10,357 nt of DNA from an uncultured Lachnospiraceae bacterium. Its GTDB lineage: Bacteria > Bacillota > Clostridia > Lachnospirales > Lachnospiraceae. A program made the position numbers and the translations under genes. Numbering within the stretch: the stretch's first letter is position 1; every line of letters starts with the position of its first letter. Positions 6,165 through 10,357 of this stretch are shown in pieces. The stretch is taken from contig CAJUHQ010000124.1 in assembly GCA_910586095.1 (NCBI GenBank), positions 1-10,357 of the forward strand. Direction: 5' to 3'. The notes beneath the pieces were generated by a model that saw nothing but the letters and a program-made list of their open reading frames with translations, had not been told where the DNA came from and made no database searches.

Positions 6165-6585
6165 TTAACGATTTTCCTGAAAGGCCACGTATTCTTGTGC
6201 CATTTCTTTAATGGTATTGTCAACATCTGATCTGCCTGTAATTTCTTTCAAAATACCCATAAACTCCTCAGTATGTATTCCTACGTTTATACATCTGTTT
6301 AACATCCAAACGGTTGTGTTCGTTGTAGTTCTTTTTACGGATGCCGCAAGAGAAGCTTCATATTCACCACTAAATTGTTCTATAAAATCAACAATCGCAC
6401 CAGGATCGCCAAAATAGGTTATGGGATGCCGCTCAAGTAAATGTAATAGTGGCTCAATAGCGTTTGTCTTATACCCCGCATTTGTAATAGTATCTATGCT
6501 GTCATACATTACATCAGTATTGGCCTCATTATATTCATCAATAGATGCTTCAATCTTTGCAATCTCCTGTTCTAAAATTGTTCAT
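6165..6585 (-). pseudogene. frameshifted gene for a 139-residue protein of unknown function
   Basis: The continuous frame codes for 114 residues from ATG 6509, but no ribosome site precedes that ATG. The same frame continues upstream as LEQEIAKIEASIDEYNEANTDV until a stop. A better start, ATG at 6585 with AAGAAGG ahead of it, is one base out of frame. Removing one T from the TTTT run at 6577-6574 joins it: MNNLEQEIAKIEASI and so on, 139 residues. So this is a recent one-base insertion, an assembly error, or a slippery site. The protein is probably helical. Its GDPGAIVDFIEQF and TTVWMLNR stretches recall small proteins sitting beside polymorphic toxins, possibly immunity proteins; this is a weak impression. 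A good terminator follows at 6054-6103. Confidence 0.6.
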
Positions 6586-6680
6586 CTTTATACCTTCTTT
6601 TTACATTCTGGTTGTGATTTGATGCGTCTTAAGAGAACGTTGCTAACGCTTTTAGCAGTCCATTTTGACTCACCGCTATA

Positions 6681-6709
6681 GTGTGAGAAGTGTTTCTAAC
6701 TGCTCACAG
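6681..6709. repeat. dispersed palindromic repeat, copy 2
   Basis: GTGTGAGAAGTGTTTCTAA (6681-6699) matches 17 of 19 bases at 2603-2621. The 25 bases at 6685-6709 match 7523-7547 with two differences. TGTGAG and CTCACA at the ends can pair into a 6-bp hairpin. Confidence 0.55.
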
Positions 6710-6867
6710 TAAAGACTGTTTCGTAGAGAAACTCTAAGGCTCACACCGAAGAGTGCACAAAATTTCGATTTACAAGCGAAAATATTCATCGTTATTTGTA
6801 CAATGATGTACTAAACACTACCCATTGATTGCAGGGACTTTACAGATACATACAATATCATCGAGCG

Positions 6868-6949
6868 TTGTCATTTTACATAAAAAACAACAGTGAAACA
6901 GCAAAATGACAAGGCACATATGAAAGTCATTATAGGATTTTGCTATCTT
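6868..6949 (+). other. mutually exclusive hairpins ending in a T run
   Basis: TTGTCATTTT (6868-6877) pairs perfectly with AAAATGACAA (6903-6912). The overlapping AGCAAAAT (6900-6907) pairs perfectly with ATTTTGCT (6937-6944), which is followed by ATCTTTTT. This is the geometry of an antiterminator and terminator pair on the + strand, but no + strand gene follows. It may simply be a terminator, or chance in AT-rich DNA. Confidence 0.3.
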
Positions 6950-6965
6950 TTTAACAGACAAAAGT

Positions 6966-7433
6966 CTAGAATAAATGCCAAATTAAAATGTTGTCGTCTC
7001 CTACATTTTTAAGGTTATTGAACAAAACACTGCAAGCAATTTGTCCGGAATTTCCATAATCAATTTGATAAAAGTCATTGATAAATTGTGCAAGTCCATC
7101 AAAATCAATCCTATCTTCTAATGATAGAATTTGTTCTTTTTCATAAAATGCAATTATATCAAAATCGCCAGTTGTATTCCGCCATTTTTCTCCGAAATAG
7201 TCTAAATCACACCGGATATTTACTTCATAAGTTGTTTCAAGATAGTGGAATAGCGCAATAAAAACTTCGCCAGAACATTTTTCATTTTCCAATTTTGTTG
7301 CTGAACTTTCCACTTCTGAATAAATCTCTTGTATTAGATTTTCAATTTTTGTAAAGTTGTCTTCTTGTAGCAAATTTCTCAATTCATCATACTTGTTTTT
7401 TGGGCATACTCCAAAATTTCCTATCATTGACAT
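6966..7433 (-). CDS. hypothetical acidic protein, 155 residues
   Basis: I do not recognise this protein securely. The start MSMIGNFGVCPKNKYDEL resembles the N-terminus of the DUF1877/YfbM family (MGMIGNF-type), but the rest does not clearly follow that family. It is acidic and soluble, with a block DLDYFGEKWRNTTGDFDIIAFY and a C-terminus ending ILIWHLF. ATG 7433 has AGGAGG eight bases upstream (7447-7442), so it is a well-formed gene. With its frameshifted neighbour it forms a group of small orphan genes between palindromic repeats, which fits accessory immunity-type genes (inference, low confidence). Confidence 0.75.
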   Translation of the reverse strand: MSMIGNFGVCPKNKYDELRNLLQEDNFTKIENLIQEIYSEVESSATKLENEKCSGEVFIALFHYLETTYEVNIRCDLDYFGEKWRNTTGDFDIIAFYEKEQILSLEDRIDFDGLAQFINDFYQIDYGNSGQIACSVLFNNLKNVGDDNILIWHLF

Positions 7434-7464
7434 GATTGTTTCCTCCTGTTATTAATATGAAATA

Positions 7465-7514
7465 AAAATTTCACCTATCCTGATTTAAATCCCCGCAAAG
7501 GCGGGCAGATGGGA
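7465..7514. repeat. 50-bp direct repeat, copy A
   Basis: It matches 7572-7621 at 42 of 50 positions without gaps. It contains a hairpin CCCGC-AAAG-GCGGG and ends in GCAGATGGGA. It lies directly upstream of the 155-residue gene. Confidence 0.7.
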
Positions 7515-7518
7515 GTGA

Positions 7519-7547
7519 ACATGAGAAGAGTTTCTAACAGCTCACAG
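7519..7547. repeat. dispersed palindromic repeat, copy 3
   Basis: Bases 7523-7547 match 6685-6709 at 23 of 25 positions. The core TGAGAAG-NN-TTTCTAA is also present at 2606-2621. It sits between the two copies of the 50-bp repeat. Confidence 0.55.
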
Positions 7548-7561
7548 CGACATAAGAATTA

Positions 7562-7583
7562 GTGTGAAATTAAAATTTCACAC
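7562..7583. repeat. perfect 10-bp inverted repeat
   Basis: GTGTGAAATT and AATTTCACAC are separated by two bases. The element overlaps the left end of copy B of the 50-bp repeat. A partial echo (AATTAGCGTGAAATTTTA) follows copy B and runs into the end of the MFS gene. Confidence 0.6.
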
Positions 7584-7621
7584 ATCTTGATTTGTATGCC
7601 CGCTAAAGCGGGCAGATGGGA
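7572..7621. repeat. 50-bp direct repeat, copy B
   Basis: Second copy of the repeat at 7465-7514, 107 bases away. Its hairpin is GCCCGC-TAAA-GCGGGC. The stem is kept although the loop and flanking bases differ, which suggests the structure is what is maintained. Confidence 0.7.
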
Positions 7622-7635
7622 ATTAGCGTGAAATT

Positions 7636-8820
7636 TTATATTTTCCTTATATATACAAATATGGATGTGCTCAAGACCAAAAATCCTGAAATTATTAAAA
7701 GGTTTTGTATGTTAGTAATATCAGCAAGCGGACCAAAAAACATCATGCCTAAAGGTAAAGTACATGAAGTAGCAATCTGCATGAAACTAAAAATGCGTCC
7801 TTGCATTTGTGCTTCGACATTTTCCTGAATAGATGCTGTTATGGGAGTGCTGTAACAAGGCGATGTGATTCCAATCAGCATATTGCAGATTAGATAGAGT
7901 ATAAATACGGGGGCAGTTCCTAGGCCTATCATTAAAATGCCATAAAACCCACCTGCTACTAATGTAGTGTTCAACTTTTTCTTGAATCCGCCCCATGATG
8001 TAATAATGGTTCCGCCAACAATCATTCCAAAACTATAGGTCATTTCGCTCATAGTTAAACGCCACACTTCTGTTCCAAAAGAACGGCTTATCATAAGCGG
8101 AGTTAAAAACGCAGAGGGACTAATCAAGAACAAAATGAATACTTGAAAGAGCAATAGCCTTCTAATAAAGTGGTGATCCTTTAGATAAACTACCCCATCT
8201 TTTAATTCTACAAAATGTGATTTGATCAGTCTACAATCTGCTTTTAGAGGTTCTATTGGAACAGTAGCAGTTATGAGTATGCCTATTAAAGCAGTTAAAA
8301 TATCAATAAACAGGGTTTCTTCTAATGTTGATATTGACAAAATAGCCCCACTAATAGCAGGAGAAACAAACATAATAATGGAGGATAGAGTGCTGTTAAT
8401 GCCATTAATTTTCATCAAGTATTCTTTAGGGACTATTTGAGGAATGATTGCATTTACTGCGGGAGTTTGTATTCCTGTACCAGCCGAGCGAATTGCTAAA
8501 ACAGCAAAAAGCAACCAAATATTTTTATGTCCGGTAAGGAAACACAAAGCTAATAGTAGAGTAGCACTTGCGATAAGGAAATCTGTTATCATCACAATTC
8601 TTTTTCGATTATAACGGTCAATCCACACTCCAGCAAAAAGAGAAATTAAAATTTGTGGTAAGAATCCACATAAAGTGGAAAGCATTATTATTTTTCCAGA
8701 AGAAGTCGTTAATGTGAGATACCAAATAATTGCATATTGGACAATAGAGGAACCAAGTAATGATATTGTTTGTGCAGATAAAAATCGAGTAATATAGCGT
8801 TTCCATTTATTTTCATTCAT
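7636..8820 (-). CDS. MFS efflux transporter, MefA-like
   Basis: The product is a multi-pass membrane protein of about 394 residues, consistent with 12 helices. It begins MNENKWKRYITRFLSAQTIS, like macrolide-efflux MefA-type proteins (MFS_3/MefA-like). After helix 2 it has the MFS motif GVWIDRYNRKR. A cytoplasmic loop near the middle (EPLKADCRLIKSHFVELKDG) separates the halves. Such proteins export small molecules by proton antiport. Many annotated as macrolide exporters have untested substrates, so resistance should not be assumed. The start is uncertain: ATGs at 8853 and 8832 are in frame. The one at 8853 has AGGA touching it, 8832 has AAGG four bases before, and 8820 gives the family-like N-terminus. 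It is the third gene of the marR operon. The stop codon lies in the edge of the repeat region. Confidence 0.9.
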   Translation of the reverse strand: MNENKWKRYITRFLSAQTISLLGSSIVQYAIIWYLTLTTSSGKIIMLSTLCGFLPQILISLFAGVWIDRYNRKRIVMITDFLIASATLLLALCFLTGHKNIWLLFAVLAIRSAGTGIQTPAVNAIIPQIVPKEYLMKINGINSTLSSIIMFVSPAISGAILSISTLEETLFIDILTALIGILITATVPIEPLKADCRLIKSHFVELKDGVVYLKDHHFIRRLLLFQVFILFLISPSAFLTPLMISRSFGTEVWRLTMSEMTYSFGMIVGGTIITSWGGFKKKLNTTLVAGGFYGILMIGLGTAPVFILYLICNMLIGITSPCYSTPITASIQENVEAQMQGRIFSFMQIATSCTLPLGMMFFGPLADITNIQNLLIISGFLVLSTSIFVYIRKI

Positions 8821-8909
8821 GATAATACCCATACCGCCTTCATTTTGGCTCATTCCTGTTTTTTAATTGTAGCAAAGAAACTTGCCGTATTCAAGGGATA
8901 TTTCTTTTG

Positions 8910-9338
8910 CTATTCTAAATCTTCAACATTAAAACTTTCTGTTTTTAAGTCGCAATAGTGCCGACCTCTTATTGCCGTGAATTTCAACACGCAGTAATCT
9001 GGGTCTGTTACACCTTGTTTATAAAACAGGGTATCACCAGCACACCATATCTCCTTTTTGATTTTTTCATCTTGCAAGACCTCCATTGTACCTATCAGCA
9101 TAATGCCTTCATATAGAAAGCGTCCTTTATTATAAAAGTAAATGCTTGCTTTCGGATTATTTATAAATTGCTGAGAACGCATAGAAGAAGTATTTGTTGA
9201 GAAATAAAAACAATTTCCCTCTATTTTACGGGGCATAAACATTGCTTTTATTGTTGGAAAACCATCTTCACTCACTGACGCAATAAAAGCCACCTTTTGT
9301 TTTTGAATAAATTCAATAATATGTTTTCTTGTTTGCAT
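8910..9338 (-). CDS. pyridoxamine 5'-phosphate oxidase-like flavin-binding split-barrel protein
   Basis: A 142-residue protein of the PNPOx-like split-barrel group, which binds FMN, F420 or haem. Features are the N-terminal helix then VAFIASVSEDGFPTIKAMF, followed by NCFYFSTNTSSMRSQQFINNPKASIYF, a typical flavin-phosphate-binding region with Arg and Ser/Thr, and GTMEVLQD. It is too short and divergent to be a true PdxH. Small members often act in redox or stress defence or reduce xenobiotics; the substrate here is unknown. ATG 9338 has AGGAGG (9351-9346) seven bases upstream, and that site lies in the 16-base gap after the MarR stop. Placement between a MarR regulator and an efflux pump suggests a role in detoxifying the pump's inducing compound (inference). 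Confidence 0.87.
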   Translation of the reverse strand: MQTRKHIIEFIQKQKVAFIASVSEDGFPTIKAMFMPRKIEGNCFYFSTNTSSMRSQQFINNPKASIYFYNKGRFLYEGIMLIGTMEVLQDEKIKKEIWCAGDTLFYKQGVTDPDYCVLKFTAIRGRHYCDLKTESFNVEDLE

Positions 9339-9354
9339 GGAAAGGCCTCCTAAA

Positions 9355-9795
9355 CTATTTGCTGTTATGCAAATTTTCTGTTAACGTATGTAATATTCGT
9401 GCAAGATACTGTTCAAATTGCTTTTGTTCATTTTCTGAAAAACCTTGATAGAATAATGTGTTCATTTTTTCTGAAACAATTTCGTATTCTGTTTGCATAG
9501 ATTTTGCGTATTCTGTAAGAGAAATAATGGTCTGGCGACGATTATTAGGATTGATGTTTCTTGTCACAAGTCCACTAGCAACCATTCCATTGATTACAAT
9601 GGAAACGGTATTTTTAGCAAGGGAAGTTTCCTTGCTAATGTCACTGATTGTAAGATTGTCTGTCTTCCATAAAATAAACAAGATACGTCCTTGTCCCCCA
9701 CTTATTTCAATATTGTGTTCAAGCAATAACTTCTCAAAAATCCTGTCCTGGAGCTGTTTAATTTGTGTAATGTAAAAACCTCCCTTTGTTTCCAT
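9355..9795 (-). CDS. MarR family transcriptional regulator
   Basis: A 146-residue winged-helix protein of normal MarR length. The helix-turn-helix and wing are in LTISDISKETSLAKNTVSIV (about 48-67) and GLVTRNINPNNRRQTIISLT (about 75-94), with the usual Asn/Arg wing. N- and C-terminal helices supply the dimer interface. ATG 9795 is preceded by GAGGTGG. It is the first gene of a tightly spaced operon with the PPOX protein and the MFS pump, the classic layout of a ligand-sensing repressor controlling efflux and detoxification genes and itself. Two tandem perfect palindromes right after the predicted start (9809-9835) are its probable operators. The ligand cannot be read from the sequence. Confidence 0.93.
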   Translation of the reverse strand: METKGGFYITQIKQLQDRIFEKLLLEHNIEISGGQGRILFILWKTDNLTISDISKETSLAKNTVSIVINGMVASGLVTRNINPNNRRQTIISLTEYAKSMQTEYEIVSEKMNTLFYQGFSENEQKQFEQYLARILHTLTENLHNSK

Positions 9796-9808
9796 TTTAC
9801 CACCTCAT

Positions 9809-9835
9809 TTCTAATTAGAATATTTCTATATAGAA
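9809..9835 (-). promoter_or_regulatory. probable MarR operators: two tandem perfect 12-bp palindromes
   Basis: TTCTAATTAGAA (9809-9820) and TTCTATATAGAA (9824-9835) are each perfect palindromes with identical half-sites TTCTA/TAGAA. They are three bases apart (centres 15 bp apart). They lie at about +1 to +27 from the predicted marR start, where a bound repressor would block transcription. Confidence 0.65.
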
Positions 9836-9842
9836 CTATTAA

Positions 9843-9871
9843 AGTATAACGCACTTTGTTTTGGAACGCAA
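9843..9871 (-). promoter_or_regulatory. promoter of the marR operon
   Basis: On the - strand TTGCGT (9871-9866), a 17-base spacer and TATACT (9848-9843). The predicted start near 9836 abuts the palindromic operators. Confidence 0.6.
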
Positions 9872-9891
9872 TATAAAAATGTATAAGAATT

Positions 9892-10035
9892 TATACTGTG
9901 TAACAGTTCAGCCATGCAAAATTGAATATACAAAATGCTGTTGGGAGCTTGCGCGCATAAGGCATTTTGTATATTCGATTTTATAGGGCGGACGCCCGAC
10001 ATGAAATGGGTATGGCTGAATAGTAACTATACTGT
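9892..10035. mobile_element. MITE-like element with imperfect inverted termini and an 8-bp flanking duplication
   Basis: A 128-bp non-coding element (9900-10027) has ends GTAACAGTTCAGCCAT and ATGGCTGAATAGTAAC, inverted and matching at 13 of 16 positions, including nine perfect. Exact TATACTGT copies flank it (9892-9899 and 10028-10035), as a target-site duplication would. Inside are a 21-bp stem (9918-9938/9962-9982, one G-T pair) and a small GGGCG-GA-CGCCC hairpin (9986-9997). There is no transposase, so it would move only with help from elsewhere. It sits between the marR promoter and the next + strand gene. The family is not identified. Confidence 0.65.
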
Positions 10036-10101
10036 AGATTGAAAGAAATAGTGCAAGAGAAGATGGAGTGAAATGATTTCCAAGTAAAACATACTGTAAA
10101 G

Positions 10102-10131
10102 TAGTTTTTTTATTACAATATGTGATAAAAT
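10102..10131 (+). promoter_or_regulatory. weak extended -10 promoter for the last gene
   Basis: TGA followed by TAAAAT (10126-10131) fits an extended -10. The -35 region (TAGTTT, 10102-10107) is poor. The start would be near 10138, about 26 bases before the gene. Confidence 0.3.
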
Positions 10132-10163
10132 GCTTCTATACCTAATTTGGAGGAAAATTTAAA

Positions 10164-10357
10164 ATGTTTTTATATCACTATTACGATGCTTCTATGAAAC
10201 CATTCCAAAGTTTATCAGATGTTTCTATAGAAGAAGCAAGAAAAATAGTAAAGGATATTGCTTCAAAAAAGCCAAATACTCAATGTGCCAAAAGAACAAC
10301 TGAATATATGGAATTAAGGCATCATTATGAAGATATCCTAAGATGTGAGTTTATGAA
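10164..10357 (+). CDS. hypothetical protein, N-terminal part, cut by the window end
   Basis: The visible 64 codons start MFLYHYYDASMKPFQSLSDV and continue with a helix (SIEEARKIVKDIASKK) and a charged stretch with YMELRHHYEDILRCEF. TTGGAGGA (10147-10154) is ten bases upstream of the ATG. I have a weak memory of similar clostridial proteins of unknown function with this YHYYD...PF..LSD start, but I cannot name a family. No function is proposed. Confidence 0.75.
   Translation, partial: MFLYHYYDASMKPFQSLSDVSIEEARKIVKDIASKKPNTQCAKRTTEYMELRHHYEDILRCEFM

Larger units (their letters stand above)
6586..6965. other. 380-bp gene-free stretch with palindromes
   Basis: I see no coding frame I would support here. 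It holds a hairpin TGCTAA/TTAGCA (6641-6657), a GTTTC/GAAAC hairpin near 6719-6733, the dispersed repeat at 6681-6709 and the competing hairpins at 6868-6944. The composition is consistent with eroded or repeat-derived DNA. Confidence 0.5.

Noticed and set aside
6681..7621. CRISPR array from the repeated palindromes
   Set aside because: Only two or three divergent copies at irregular spacing, with no regular spacers and no cas genes.
7787..7996. Small frames inside the MFS gene on both strands (also 7616-7828, 8222-8440, 8618-8806)
   Set aside because: Shadows of the transporter gene, with no independent ribosome sites or conserved features.
10090..10097. Third copy of ATACTGTA-like sequence near the MITE, arguing against a true duplication
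   Set aside because: It reads CATACTGT rather than the exact 8-mer TATACTGT and is not at an element edge; the two exact copies are precisely at both termini.

Overview
The window is AT-rich, with strong AGGAGG-type ribosome binding sites, sigma-A-like promoters and Gram-positive protein families. The proteins look most like those of gut Clostridia, probably Lachnospiraceae; this is a judgement by eye, since no 16S or other marker is present. The layout is a conserved housekeeping core between two accessory stretches rich in small genes, broken genes and palindromic repeats.

Left end (1-770): a probable type I toxin-antitoxin locus. A 31-residue hydrophobic peptide with a basic tail is read on the + strand. 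A convergent promoter with a 17-bp spacer and a strong terminator on the - strand would give an antisense RNA of about 90 nt covering the toxin stop codon and 3' UTR. Next come a 30-bp dyad, a good promoter, and a 5'-truncated remnant of a hexapeptide-repeat acyltransferase.

Core (780-6000): folD (one-carbon/folate metabolism); an unusual half-length MreB-like protein that has lost its nucleotide-binding motifs; a cluster of tandem hairpins including a terminator; a metallo-beta-lactamase-fold hydrolase; on the - strand a tRNA-dihydrouridine synthase gene preceded by an unrecognised gene in the same operon; and a RibD-C/dihydrofolate-reductase-like protein on the + strand with its own extended -10 promoter.

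Right half (6000-10357): two small - strand genes of unknown, possibly immunity-like function, the first broken by a one-base frameshift near its start. They are surrounded by palindromic dispersed repeats and a 50-bp direct repeat pair. A tidy three-gene - strand operon follows: a MarR regulator, a flavin-binding split-barrel (PPOX) protein and a MefA-like MFS efflux pump. Its promoter has two tandem 12-bp perfect palindromes at the predicted transcription start, a likely MarR autorepression site. Upstream lies a 128-bp MITE-like element with imperfect terminal inverted repeats and an exact 8-bp flanking duplication. The window ends inside an unrecognised + strand gene.

The most noteworthy items are the toxin/antisense RNA locus, the degenerate half-MreB, the MITE-like element with its duplication, and the MarR operator pair.
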